Below, piece after piece: positions 16,030-24,930 of a stretch of 64,000 bases of DNA. Source of the DNA: Mycobacterium sp. E787. Lineage in GTDB: Bacteria; Actinomycetota; Actinomycetes; Mycobacteriales; Mycobacteriaceae. The stretch is from positions 124,001-188,000 of the forward strand of contig NZ_LZKL01000033.1 in the NCBI RefSeq assembly GCF_001668725.1. Direction: 5' to 3'. Each line of letters begins with the position of its first letter. Position 1 is the first letter of the stretch. A model generated the notes under the pieces. That model worked only from the letters and a program-made list of their open reading frames with translations, searched no databases and was not told the origin of the DNA. Both the position numbers and the translations under genes were made by a program.

Positions 16030-16986
16030 ATGGCTGAAGTTTTGGTGCTCGTCGAGCACGCCGAAGGCGCCCTGAAGAAAGTCACCTCCGAGCTGATCAC
16101 CGCCGCCCGCGCGCTGGGCGAGCCGGCCGCCGTCGTCGTCGGCGCGCCGGGGACGGCCGCGCCGCTGGCCGACGGCCTGAAGGAGGCCGGCGCCGCCAAG
16201 ATCTACGTCGCCGAGTCCGACGACGTCGAGAAGTACCTGATCACGCCGGTGGTCGACGTGCTGGCCGCGCTGGCCGAGTCGAACTCGCCCGCCGCGATCC
16301 TGCTGTCGGCCAACGCCGACGGCAAGGAGGTCGCGGGCCGGCTCGCCGCCCGGATCGGGTCCGGCCTGCTGGTCGACGTGGTGGGGGTCCAGGAGGGCAA
16401 CAAGGCGGTGCACTCCATCTTCGGTGGCGCCTTCACCGTCGAGTCGCAGGCGAACGGCGACACCCCGGTGATCACCGTGCGCGGCGGGGCCATCGACGCC
16501 GAGCCGCAGGCCGGCGCCGGCGAGCAGGTCACGGTCGAGGTTCCGGCGCCCGCCGAGAACGCCACCAAGATCACGGCGCGCGAGCCGGCGGTCGCCGGTG
16601 ACCGGCCCGAGCTGACGGAGGCCAGCATCGTGGTGTCCGGCGGCCGCGGCGTCGGCAGCGCGGAGAACTTCAACGTCGTCGAGGCGCTGGCCGACTCGCT
16701 GGGTGCGGCCGTCGGTGCGTCGCGCGCCGCGGTGGACTCGGGCTACTACCCGGGCCAGTTCCAGGTCGGCCAGACCGGAAAGACGGTGTCCCCGCAGCTC
16801 TACATCGCGCTGGGCATCTCCGGGGCGATCCAGCACCGCGCCGGCATGCAGACCTCGAAGACGATCGTCGCGGTGAACAAGGACGAAGAGGCGCCGATCT
16901 TCGAGATCGCCGACTACGGCGTGGTCGGCGACCTGTTCAAGGTGGCCCCGCAGCTGACCGACGCGATCAAGGCCCGCAAGGGCTGA
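16030..16986 (+). CDS. etfA: Electron transfer flavoprotein alpha subunit
   Basis: The product is 318 residues, as in M. tuberculosis FixB/Rv3028c. The N-terminal domain begins [17 protein letters not shown]. The C-terminal FAD domain carries [29 protein letters not shown] and [20 protein letters not shown], the EtfA signature. FAD sits here at the interface with EtfB and accepts electrons from dehydrogenases. The purine-rich site AGAAGAG precedes the ATG. It is the second gene of the etfBA operon and ends 64 bp before the convergent photolyase gene. Confidence 0.95.
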   Translation: MAEVLVLVEHAEGALKKVTSELITAARALGEPAAVVVGAPGTAAPLADGLKEAGAAKIYVAESDDVEKYLITPVVDVLAALAESNSPAAILLSANADGKEVAGRLAARIGSGLLVDVVGVQEGNKAVHSIFGGAFTVESQANGDTPVITVRGGAIDAEPQAGAGEQVTVEVPAPAENATKITAREPAVAGDRPELTEASIVVSGGRGVGSAENFNVVEALADSLGAAVGASRAAVDSGYYPGQFQVGQTGKTVSPQLYIALGISGAIQHRAGMQTSKTIVAVNKDEEAPIFEIADYGVVGDLFKVAPQLTDAIKARKG

Positions 16987-17050
16987 GTTTCGCGCCGGTC
17001 CCGAGAGAACGGCGCCGCGATAGTTCTGCCGACGGTGAGCATGACGCCTT

Positions 17051-18553
17051 TCATGGAGCCGCCCCGCCCAGCCGGCGCTGCTGTCGTACGACTTCGTCCA
17101 AATCGGTGAGTCGTCGCAGTGCGGCCAGCGGTTGGTTCATCCGCCGGTTGCCCGCGAGGTACTGCTTGTTGCGATCCAGAAACCACCAGTACCCGCCGGT
17201 GTAGGGGCAGGCGCGCGCGCCGACTCGCTCGGTCGGCCGATACGGGCAAGGCCCGCAGTAGTCGCTCATGCGCTTGATGTAGGCACCGCCCGCGGCATAC
17301 GGCTTGGTGGCCATCAGCCCGCCATCGGCATGCTGCGACATGCCGACCACGTTGGCCACCATCACCCAGTCGTAGCCGTCGACAAAGCATCGGTGGAACC
17401 AGTCGGTGACCGCGCCGGGACGCCAGCCGCGCTGCAGCGCGTAGTTGGACAACACCATGAGCCGGGGTATGTGGTGAACCCAGCCGTGATCGCGCACCTG
17501 CGCCAGCACGTCTTTGAGGCAACGCGCGTCCACCGCGTCGGCGTCGAGATTCGCGAACCAGTCCGGCAGGTGAGTGCGTGCCCGCAGCGCGTTGCGATGG
17601 CGATAATCGTCACCGAAGTACCAATAGACTCCCCAGATGTAGTCGCGCCACCCGATCAGCTGGCGGATGTAGCCTTCGACGCCGGCGAGCGGGGCGTGTC
17701 CCCCACGGTAGGCGTCCTCGGCGGCGTAGGCGCATTCCAGGGGATCGAGCAAGCCAAGGTTCATGGGCGCCGATAACAGGCTGTGCGCCATGAAACGATC
17801 AGCGCTGAGCATGGCGTCTTCGTGAGGCCCGAAGTGCGGCAGGCGATCTCGCAGGAACACCTGCAGCGCCGCCTGCGCTTCGGTTGCGGTGACCGGAAAT
17901 TCGCGCGGTCCGTCGCGGCCGACGAAGGCTACTGCGCCGTCACGTTCCCAACGGTCCAGGTCGGCGCGCACCCGCTCGTCGATTTCGTCCTCTTCCGGTT
18001 GCCAGGGTGCGGGCACGGCCAGCGCACGGGCGTTTCGCGGTGGCGGTTCGCGGTTGTCGGCGTCGAAATTCCAGCGGCCCCCGGCGGGTTGGTCACCGTC
18101 CATCAACAGGTCGAACCGCCGGCGGGCGGCACGATAGAAGTTCTCCAGCCGCAGCGTGCGCTGTCGCCGCGCCCACTCGCCGAATTCGTCTCGGCCCGTA
18201 CAGAATCCGCGTGCAGGCAGCACGTCGATGTCCGGCAGCGATCGCACGAACCGATCGGCCGCCCAGGAGGTGGGCTGACATACGCTGATCCGCTCGGTGA
18301 CCCGCTGTAGCGCCTCCCGATAAGTGCGGGTCTGGAAGAAGGTGGCCTGCTCACCGAGTTCGGCCGCGCGGTGGCGTAGCGCCGACAGCACCAGGTGGGC
18401 CTTACGCCGGTGGAATCGGCGGCGTTCGAACACCGCCCGGGACTCGATCAACAACACCGGCTGGTCCGGATGGTCCAGGAAGTGGGGGCCGAGCTGGTCG
18501 GCGAAACACCAACGCCGTCGACTCCCGTTCGTTCCGCTGGGAAGGTTGTTCAC
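17051..18553 (-). CDS. FeS-BCP type photolyase/cryptochrome
   Basis: This 500-residue protein starts at ATG 18553. The N-terminal alpha/beta domain opens with CFADQLGPHF. The C-terminal domain is the FAD-binding helical domain (YIRQLIGWRDYIWGVYW; MVLSNYALQRGWRP). Four cysteines, C345, C433, C436 and C449, have the spacing of the [4Fe-4S] ligands of bacterial (6-4) photolyases such as Agrobacterium PhrB, with YCGPCPYRP visible near the end. The family repairs UV (6-4) photoproducts using light and binds a lumazine-type antenna. It is absent from this position in M. tuberculosis. A palindrome upstream at 18673-18692 may affect its promoter. Confidence 0.88.
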   Translation of the reverse strand: MNNLPSGTNGSRRRWCFADQLGPHFLDHPDQPVLLIESRAVFERRRFHRRKAHLVLSALRHRAAELGEQATFFQTRTYREALQRVTERISVCQPTSWAADRFVRSLPDIDVLPARGFCTGRDEFGEWARRQRTLRLENFYRAARRRFDLLMDGDQPAGGRWNFDADNREPPPRNARALAVPAPWQPEEDEIDERVRADLDRWERDGAVAFVGRDGPREFPVTATEAQAALQVFLRDRLPHFGPHEDAMLSADRFMAHSLLSAPMNLGLLDPLECAYAAEDAYRGGHAPLAGVEGYIRQLIGWRDYIWGVYWYFGDDYRHRNALRARTHLPDWFANLDADAVDARCLKDVLAQVRDHGWVHHIPRLMVLSNYALQRGWRPGAVTDWFHRCFVDGYDWVMVANVVGMSQHADGGLMATKPYAAGGAYIKRMSDYCGPCPYRPTERVGARACPYTGGYWWFLDRNKQYLAGNRRMNQPLAALRRLTDLDEVVRQQRRLGGAAP

Positions 18554-18672
18554 GCGCGATTCCTACTGGTCCTATTGGCCGCCGACAGATACTTTTCCTA
18601 CCCGGACGCGTCACCTCTCAACCGCGGGGGAGCTCGGCGACGTCGCGGTCCAGCCGCCGCGCGCTAAACTAA

Positions 18673-18692
18673 TCAATCAATTGCTTGATTGA
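18673..18692. promoter_or_regulatory. Perfect palindromic operator candidate for the LLM/P450 operon
   Basis: TCAATCAATTGCTTGATTGA has perfect eight-base inverted arms around TTGC. It lies between the divergent photolyase (start 18553) and LLM (start 18811) genes. A TAAACT hexamer (18665-18670) ends two bases before it, so it would cover the start site of rightward transcription. Size and symmetry fit a TetR dimer, and a TetR gene follows in the operon. Confidence 0.65.
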
Positions 18693-18810
18693 CCGTTTTG
18701 AGTATCACCTCCGCGGTTGGCCGCGAGTGCACCGGGGCGGGATGAAGGTTGCCTGACTCCCGGCCGGCGTTGTGCGCATCCTGCGGATGGGTGAAGGAAG
18801 GCGCGTCGCG

Positions 18811-19920
18811 ATGGGTGTGATGCTGGCGTTGCGGCTCAACATGACCAACGTCGCGGATCCCCGGGCCTGCCACGCCGAGCGCTACCGCGCGGCCCTGGAC
18901 ATGGCGGCGTACGCCGATGAACTCGGCTTCACCGGCATCAGCTGTGAAGAACATCATTTGGCGGCAACGGGTTGGCTGCCCTCGCCGCTGATCCTGGCGG
19001 CCGCCGTCGCCGCGCGGACGCAGAAGGCACGCATCAGTGTCAACGCGTTGCTTGTCCCGCTTTATGATCCGTTGCGACTGGCCGAGGACATCGCGGTGCT
19101 CGACAACGTTGCGTGCGGGCGATTCTCCTTCGTGGCGGGCATCGGGTACCGGCCGGAGGAGTACGCCGCGGCCGGCAAAGACTGGTCGGTCCGCGGCCAA
19201 TTGATGGACCACAACCTAGAGGTCATGCTCAAGGCGTGGGGTGACGAGCCGTTCGCGTATAACGGCCGGTCGGTCAACGTCACACCGAAACCGTGGACAC
19301 GGCCACACCCGTTCTTCTTCATCGGCGGAATGAGCGCGGCCGCCGCCCGGCGCGCGGCGCGCTTCGGCCTGCCGTTCTCTCCGCCGATGGCGATGCCCGA
19401 GGTCGAGGCCGTCTACGCCGACGAGCTCGAGCGCCGCGGCAAGACCGGCTTCATCTATCGGCCCGAAAACGGCAGCACGATAACCCTTCTCAGCGAGAAT
19501 CCCGACGCCGCATGGCAAAGCTTCGGGCCGTTCCTCCTCAACGAGACGGCCGAGTACTGCTCGTGGCGGCGCCCCGGCGTGCGGCGGCCCAACGAGGTCC
19601 CGGCCGATTCGGTCGATCGGCTACGCGGCCTGGGCAACGTCGAAATCCTGACTCCGCGGCAGCTGATCGGCGAGATCCGGGAGGGGCGCAGAGAGGTTGT
19701 CATCAACCCGCTCATGGGGGGCCTGCCGCTGGAGGACGGCTGGGGCGTCCTGCGGTTGCTCGGCGAGCGGGTGCTGCCCGAACTCATCGGAACCCCGAAA
19801 GGGGAACAAGCCTTGACTGTGCCCCGGCAACCGCCGATGATTGATTTAATCAACCGACCGATTGGTTTCTGGGACGCGCAGATGCAGGGTTGCGTCAGCG
19901 GCACGACGGCGCCGGTATGA
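18811..19920 (+). CDS. LLM-class flavin-dependent monooxygenase
   Basis: The product is 369 residues from ATG 18811, which has GAAGGAAGG nine bases upstream; an earlier start at 18772 would add 13 residues. It has a luciferase-like TIM barrel: AAYADELGFTGISCEEHH, then ILAAAVAARTQKARISVNALLVPLYDPLRLAEDIAVLD, and FVAGIGYRPEEYAAAGKDW. Such enzymes use FMN or F420 supplied reduced. Oxygen insertion into a lipophilic substrate is inferred from its partners, a CYP125-like P450 and an acyl-CoA ligase. The stop overlaps the TetR start (ATGA). The final 80 bp hold a second inverted repeat. Confidence 0.85.
   Translation: MGVMLALRLNMTNVADPRACHAERYRAALDMAAYADELGFTGISCEEHHLAATGWLPSPLILAAAVAARTQKARISVNALLVPLYDPLRLAEDIAVLDNVACGRFSFVAGIGYRPEEYAAAGKDWSVRGQLMDHNLEVMLKAWGDEPFAYNGRSVNVTPKPWTRPHPFFFIGGMSAAAARRAARFGLPFSPPMAMPEVEAVYADELERRGKTGFIYRPENGSTITLLSENPDAAWQSFGPFLLNETAEYCSWRRPGVRRPNEVPADSVDRLRGLGNVEILTPRQLIGEIREGRREVVINPLMGGLPLEDGWGVLRLLGERVLPELIGTPKGEQALTVPRQPPMIDLINRPIGFWDAQMQGCVSGTTAPV
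19841..19853. promoter_or_regulatory. Inverted repeat inside the 3' end of the LLM gene
   Basis: TTGATT-T-AATCAA is a perfect 13-base inverted repeat with the same half-site letters as the operator at 18673-18692. It lies 64 bp before the TetR start. It could be a secondary binding site, or chance, since it is inside coding sequence. Confidence 0.35.
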
Positions 19921-20549
19921 CGGTTACGGCACAGCTGGGCCGCCCGGTTGGCGCAAGCGGCGAACAGACGCGGAAACGGATCATCGCCGCCGCCATGTGT
20001 TGTGTGGCGGAGAAGGGCTATTCGCAGGCGTCGATCCGGGAGATCGCGCGCGAGGCTCAGATCACGAGCGGCAGTCTTTACCACTATTTCCCGAACAAGT
20101 CGGAGCTACTCAAAGCCACTGTGAAAGAGATCGAGGAGATCGCCCTGCCCCGGCTGCGCGTGGCCGGTCAGCGCGGCGGCAGCGTCGTGGACCGGTTGGA
20201 GGCGGTGCTGGACGAGTCGGATCGGCTGATGCACGAGTATCCGCACCTGGCCGCCTTCGAGCGGGCCATCCGCGCCGAAAGTGCGGCCTACCTGCGGTGC
20301 GGCGATCCCGACCGGGTGGGCTTTAAAGTGTTGCGCGACATCATCTCCGACATCATCGACGATGCGCTGCGACGCGGCGCCCTGACCGAGGACAGCGATC
20401 CCGCCGGCACAGTCGAAGCGATCTACGCGCTCACCCGCGGTCTCACCGAGCAGGCGGCGAATCTTCGGCCCGAGGCCTACCACGCCACGTTGCGGTCGGC
20501 CAAACGCCTGATCCGCGGCACATTGTTTCGCGAACAACCCGGAGACTGA
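19917..20549 (+). CDS. TetR-family transcriptional regulator
   Basis: This 210-residue protein starts at ATG 19917 in an ATGA overlap with the LLM stop. The N-terminal helix-turn-helix is clear: RKRIIAAAMCCVAEKGYSQA, then SIREIAREAQITSGSLYHYF, the TetR recognition helix, ending PNKSELL. The C-terminal ligand domain has the usual low similarity. It is encoded within the operon it probably regulates, LLM-TetR-P450-FadD. A palindromic operator upstream of the first gene fits autoregulation. The ligand is unknown; a steroid, terpenoid or acyl-CoA is plausible from the enzymes. Confidence 0.9.
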   Translation: MTVTAQLGRPVGASGEQTRKRIIAAAMCCVAEKGYSQASIREIAREAQITSGSLYHYFPNKSELLKATVKEIEEIALPRLRVAGQRGGSVVDRLEAVLDESDRLMHEYPHLAAFERAIRAESAAYLRCGDPDRVGFKVLRDIISDIIDDALRRGALTEDSDPAGTVEAIYALTRGLTEQAANLRPEAYHATLRSAKRLIRGTLFREQPGD

Positions 20550-20561
20550 GGAGTTCAACCG

Positions 20562-21821
20562 ATGGCCTGCCCGAACCTGCCTGCCGGCTTCGATTTCACC
20601 GACCCCGACATCTACTGCGAGCGCCTGCCGGTCGAGGAGCTGGCCGAGCTGCGCCGGACGGCGCCGATCTGGTGGAACGATCAGCCGATCGGCAAGGGTG
20701 GATTCAACGACCGCGGCTTCTGGGTGGTCACCAAACACAAAGATGTCAAAGAGGTTTCGCTGCGCAGCGACGTCTTCTCCACCTATCAGAACACCGCGCT
20801 ACCTCGGTACCCCGACGACGTGAAGCGGGAGAACATTGATGCGGCGCGCGCATCGCTACTCAACATGGACGCTCCGCACCACACGCGGCTCCGCAAAATC
20901 ATCTCTCGCGGGTTCACCCCACGCGCGGTGGGGCGCCTGCGCGACGAGCTGAACGAACGGGCACAGAACATCGCCAAAACCGCGGCGGGAAAGGGATCCG
21001 GGGATTTCGTCGAGCAAGTGTCGTGTCAGTTGCCGCTGCAAGCCATCGCCGAGTTGCTCGACGTACCACTGACGGACCGCGACAAGCTGTTTCGCTGGTG
21101 CAACGAAATGACCGGCAGCGAAGACCCCGAATACGCCGACATCGACGGGCAGGCTTCGTCGGTTCAGGTGTTGACCTACGCCATGCAGATGGCCGACATG
21201 AGGGCGAAGAATCCCGGCAGCGATATCGTCACGACGCTGCTGAAAGCCGACATCGACGGCGAAAAGCTGTCCGACGACGAATTCGGCTTCTTCGTCCTCA
21301 CCCTTGCCGTCGCCGGCAACGACACCACGCGTCACTCCATCACGCAGGGCATGATGGCGTTCACCGAATACCCCGACCAGTGGGAGCTGTTCAAACGCGA
21401 ACGCCCCGAGACCGTGGCCGACGAGGTCATACGCTGGGCCACTCCGGTCACCGCGTTTCAGCGCACGGCGCTTAAAGACACCGAGCTGGCCGGCGTGCAG
21501 ATCGCCGAGGGCCAGCGCGTCGTGATGTTCTACCGCTCAGCCAATTTCGACGACGAGGTCTTCGACGACCCCCACACCTTCAACATCCTCCGCGACCCCA
21601 ACCCGCACGTTGGGTTCGGCGGCACCGGCGCCCACTATTGCATCGGGGCCAACCTGGCCCGGATGACGATCAACCTCATCTTCAACGCGGTCGCCGACCA
21701 CATGCCCGACCTCAAGCCGATCTCGGCGCCCGAGCGGCTTCGCTCGGGTTGGCTCAACGGCATCAAACATTGGCAGGTCGACTACGGCGGCGGCGCCGCG
21801 GCCTGCCCAGCTGACCGCTGA
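20562..21821 (+). CDS. Cytochrome P450, CYP125-like
   Basis: This is a 419-residue P450. The I-helix oxygen motif is AGNDTT (251-256), the ExxR pair is E288/R291, and the heme loop GFGGTGAHYCIGANLAR puts the thiolate at C360. N-terminal PNLPAGFDFTDPDIY and long stretches near the C-terminus (HMPDLKPISAPERLRSGWLN) match CYP125A1 of M. tuberculosis very closely from memory. CYP125 oxidises C27 of cholesterol/cholestenone. This copy is away from the KstR cholesterol regulon and sits with an LLM monooxygenase, a TetR and a FadD. It may be a paralogue for another sterol or branched terpenoid. The gene follows TetR after 12 bp. Confidence 0.88.
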   Translation: MACPNLPAGFDFTDPDIYCERLPVEELAELRRTAPIWWNDQPIGKGGFNDRGFWVVTKHKDVKEVSLRSDVFSTYQNTALPRYPDDVKRENIDAARASLLNMDAPHHTRLRKIISRGFTPRAVGRLRDELNERAQNIAKTAAGKGSGDFVEQVSCQLPLQAIAELLDVPLTDRDKLFRWCNEMTGSEDPEYADIDGQASSVQVLTYAMQMADMRAKNPGSDIVTTLLKADIDGEKLSDDEFGFFVLTLAVAGNDTTRHSITQGMMAFTEYPDQWELFKRERPETVADEVIRWATPVTAFQRTALKDTELAGVQIAEGQRVVMFYRSANFDDEVFDDPHTFNILRDPNPHVGFGGTGAHYCIGANLARMTINLIFNAVADHMPDLKPISAPERLRSGWLNGIKHWQVDYGGGAAACPADR

Positions 21822-21828
21822 GGCCCTG

Positions 21829-23457
21829 ATGGCCCATGTCGCCCGATCCGCCGGCAGGCTTGCCGCCCGGGCCCGTGAGGAGTGTTGGGCGGCATGGCAG
21901 TTGGCGCGAGCCGGCGGTTTGAGCCCAATGCCGTTGCGCGGCCTCGGCCGGATATCGCGCGCGACGCGCGACTACGGCCCGATCGGGGCGGCGGTGAGCA
22001 TGGCCGCGATCCGCCACCGTGACCGAGTCGCGCTGATCGATGACCGCGGCTCGTTGACCTTCGCTGACATCGACGCGCGGTCGAACGCGGTGGCGAACGC
22101 ATGGCGAAGCCGGGGGCTGCGCGGCGGAGCCGGTGTCGGGATCCTCGCCCGCAACCATCGAGGATTCCTCGACGCCCTGTTCGCCGCCGCCAAGAGCGGC
22201 GCACGGATCGTCCTGCTCAACACCGATTTCGGCGCGGCGCAGCTGGCCGACGTCGTGCGCCGCGAGGGTGTGGATTTACTCGTTCACGACGAGGAATACA
22301 CCGACGCGGTTGCCGGGCTCGATGTTCGGCTGGGTTGTATGACGGCGTGGAGCGACTCGCCGGAGGGGTCCGCGCTCGAAACGATGATCGCCGGCGGTGA
22401 TTTCTCGCCACCACCGAGACCCGGCGCCGAACCCAAGCTGGTGATTTTGACCAGCGGTACCACCGGCACGCCCAAGGGCGCGCCCCGATCGGAACCCCGC
22501 TCGCTCGTGCCCGTGGGCGCCCTGCTGAGCAAGGCGCCGTTCCGCGCTCGCGGCGTCACCGAATGCTGTGTGCCGCTGTTTCATGCGTTGGGCTTCGGCC
22601 ATCTGATGCTCGCTCTGCTCTTCGGCTCGACGCTGCTGGTGCGCCGCAGGTTCGATCCCCGGGACACCCTGGACAGCCTGTCCAGGCATCGGGCCACCGC
22701 GATGATCGCGGTGCCGATCATGTTGCGGCGCATCATCGAGCTCGGCCCTCAGGCGTCGACCGGGCACGGCTTCGGCGCGCTGCGCATCATCTTCGTCGCC
22801 GGATCACAGCTCGGCGCGAATTTGTGCACGGAGGCGGCGCGGGTCTTCGGGCCGGTCATCTACAACATGTACGGTTCGACCGAGGTCGCCTACGCCACGA
22901 TCGCCACGCCCGAAGACCTTGCCGCCGAACCGAATTGCGTTGGCCGGGTGTTGCCGGGCACCGTAGTGAAATTGTTCGACCAGCAGGGTCGCGAGGTGCC
23001 GGCGGGCACCTCGGGACGGATCTTCGTGGCCAACGGGATCCAGTTCGACGGCTACACCGGCGGCGGCACCAAGGAGTCGATCGACGGGCTGATCGCAACC
23101 GGGGACATCGGTCACTTCGACGTCGCGGGCCGGCTGTTCATCGACGGCCGCTCCGACGACATGATCGTCTCGGGCGGAGAGAATGTTTTCCCCGCCGAGG
23201 TCGAGGAGGCCTTGGCCAACCATCCCGACATTCTGGAAGCCGCGGTCATCGGGGTTCCGGACGGTGAGTACGGGCAACGGCTACGGAGTTTCATCGCCTT
23301 GCGGCCAGGCGCGTCGCTTTCCGAGGGCGACGCCAAAGACTATGTGCGCCGACGGCTTGCGCGGTTCAAAGTCCCGCGTGACGTTCGCTTCGTCGATGCG
23401 CTGCCCCGCAATGCGACGGGCAAAGTCGTCAGGCGCCTGCTCGACGCGGCGCCGTAG
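21829..23457 (+). CDS. Acyl-CoA synthetase / AMP-dependent ligase (FadD family)
   Basis: This 542-residue adenylate-forming enzyme starts seven bases after the P450 stop. The P-loop-like motif LTSGTTGTPKGAP is near residue 205, YNMYGSTEVAYATIATPEDL follows near 345, and the hinge region contains DDMIVSGGENVFPAEVEEAL. The C-terminal catalytic lysine is in RNATGKVVRRLL. The family activates a carboxylate as AMP then CoA ester. Its place after a CYP125-like P450 suggests it activates the carboxylic acid formed by terminal oxidation. It is convergent with the esterase gene, 13 bp away. Confidence 0.88.
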   Translation: MAHVARSAGRLAARAREECWAAWQLARAGGLSPMPLRGLGRISRATRDYGPIGAAVSMAAIRHRDRVALIDDRGSLTFADIDARSNAVANAWRSRGLRGGAGVGILARNHRGFLDALFAAAKSGARIVLLNTDFGAAQLADVVRREGVDLLVHDEEYTDAVAGLDVRLGCMTAWSDSPEGSALETMIAGGDFSPPPRPGAEPKLVILTSGTTGTPKGAPRSEPRSLVPVGALLSKAPFRARGVTECCVPLFHALGFGHLMLALLFGSTLLVRRRFDPRDTLDSLSRHRATAMIAVPIMLRRIIELGPQASTGHGFGALRIIFVAGSQLGANLCTEAARVFGPVIYNMYGSTEVAYATIATPEDLAAEPNCVGRVLPGTVVKLFDQQGREVPAGTSGRIFVANGIQFDGYTGGGTKESIDGLIATGDIGHFDVAGRLFIDGRSDDMIVSGGENVFPAEVEEALANHPDILEAAVIGVPDGEYGQRLRSFIALRPGASLSEGDAKDYVRRRLARFKVPRDVRFVDALPRNATGKVVRRLLDAAP

Positions 23458-23470
23458 GCGAAGCGGTTCC

Positions 23471-24433
23471 CTACAGAGCCCGCAAGCGCCGGACGCGGTC
23501 GGCCATGGCCCGCTGAGAGACCGCGGCGCCCGGGGCCAATCCTTCGAATGCGTGCGGACAACCGGGGTGCACGTGCAGTTCGGTCGAAATGCCCGCCGCC
23601 GCCAGCCGCCCCGCGTAGGTGATGTTCTCGTCACGGAAGATGTCGAGGTCCCCGACGTCGATGTAGGTCGGGGGCAGCAGCGACAGGTCGGCCGCCCGCG
23701 CCGGCGCGGCGTATTCGCTCACACCGTGCCCTCCGATGCTGCTTCCCAGCAACGCTTGCCAGCCGGTGATGTTGTCGTCGTAGGTCCACGTCACGAACGG
23801 CGCCAACTCGGGGTCGGGCAGGGTCGTCCGATCGTCGAGCATGGGATAGATCAACACCTGAAGCGCGACCGCGGGGCCGCCGCGATCCCGGGCCATCAGG
23901 CACACGGCCGCGGCCAGCCCGCCGCCTGCGCTGTCTCCCATCACCGCCACGCGGGCCGGATCGAAACCCAATTCGTCGGCGTGCTCCACCAGCCATACGA
24001 GCGCCGCGAAGCAATCCTGCACCGGAACCGGGTGGCCGAACTCGGGAGCGGTCCGGTAGTCGACGAGCAGCATGGGCACGCCCGCATCGGCGACGTAGCG
24101 GCGTGCTGACCAATCGTAGAGCTCGCCCAGTTCGCGCAGGCCGAAAATCATTCCGCCACCGTGCAAGTAGAGCACCGCGCCGCCGGACGAATCGGCTCCG
24201 TCGGGCCGATACCAGCTCACTGGCAGCGCTGCACCGTCGTCGGTGTCGACGGTGAACTTCTGCACCGCCACCCCGTCGGCGGCGCGTCGGGAGCTCAGCA
24301 GTTGCGCGAACATCTGACGGCTGTTCGCTCGCCGCGTCGCGACGTCGCCGACCGGCGGGGGCTCACGGTCGGCGGCGGCGGCCAGCAGCGGGGCAAGCTC
24401 CGCGAGCACCTCGGGATCGATGTGCAAGTTCAC
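23471..24433 (-). CDS. Alpha/beta hydrolase, hormone-sensitive-lipase type
   Basis: This 320-residue esterase has the oxyanion motif HGGG at 91-94 and the nucleophile elbow GDSAGG with S168. A likely triad aspartate lies in IDVGDLDIFRDEN (262 or 264) and the histidine in HPGCPHAFE (H294). This is the HSL or Lip family (LipI/LipH-like) found in many copies in mycobacteria. Substrates are usually short or medium acyl esters. It is the last gene of a TetR-cupin-esterase operon, 6 bp after the cupin gene. No signal peptide is seen, so it is probably cytoplasmic. Confidence 0.88.
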   Translation of the reverse strand: MNLHIDPEVLAELAPLLAAAADREPPPVGDVATRRANSRQMFAQLLSSRRAADGVAVQKFTVDTDDGAALPVSWYRPDGADSSGGAVLYLHGGGMIFGLRELGELYDWSARRYVADAGVPMLLVDYRTAPEFGHPVPVQDCFAALVWLVEHADELGFDPARVAVMGDSAGGGLAAAVCLMARDRGGPAVALQVLIYPMLDDRTTLPDPELAPFVTWTYDDNITGWQALLGSSIGGHGVSEYAAPARAADLSLLPPTYIDVGDLDIFRDENITYAGRLAAAGISTELHVHPGCPHAFEGLAPGAAVSQRAMADRVRRLRAL

Positions 24434-24439
24434 CGGCGG

Positions 24440-24919
24440 TCAGGCTGTGACATGGTCGGCGTGGAAGTCGGTGACCAAGGAGTCGATAGTGATCTCCGCG
24501 ACGACATTCATGGCGGCGTCGTAGATCTCGTAGAGAAGCCCGTCGGGGGAGTCGGGGCGGGCCCCGAAATAGACCAAGCCGCCGTCGTTTCCGCCACGCT
24601 CCAGATGGGGCTTCTGGTCGTTGCCGGTCAGCGCGTAGTCGCCGGCGCGGCGAAAGCGGTGGTTGCCGATGGAGCCGTCTCGGTCGACATCCCACAGGTG
24701 CTGCTCGCCGGCGAGCACGATGACGCTGGTGGTCGCGGCGTGGCGGTGAATCGGGCAGTGGCCGCCGTCGCCCTGCCAGCGCACGACCATGTCCAGCGTG
24801 CAGGCATCCCGGTCGTAGCCCAGGATGGTGTAGTCGTGGTGGATCTTGTACGTCGATCCGGGACGTCCGGTCACTTCCTTCCACCGGTAGCGCGACGGGT
24901 CAAAAGTGCCGTCAATCAT
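24440..24919 (-). CDS. Cupin-fold protein, function unknown
   Basis: This 159-residue protein contains a cupin motif 1-like segment, CPIHRHAATTSVIVLAGEQH, with metal-ligand candidates H58, H60 and H74. A second half has NDQKPHLERGGNDGGLVYFG and then a chain ending HADHV. Related proteins are annotated as cupin or DUF4437-like; I cannot name a reaction. It is 11 bp downstream of a TetR gene and 6 bp upstream of an esterase, so it is probably co-expressed with both. The start ATG at 24919 is preceded by GGAGGT, a good ribosome site. Confidence 0.7.
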   Translation of the reverse strand: MIDGTFDPSRYRWKEVTGRPGSTYKIHHDYTILGYDRDACTLDMVVRWQGDGGHCPIHRHAATTSVIVLAGEQHLWDVDRDGSIGNHRFRRAGDYALTGNDQKPHLERGGNDGGLVYFGARPDSPDGLLYEIYDAAMNVVAEITIDSLVTDFHADHVTA

Positions 24920-24930
24920 GCTGCGACCTC

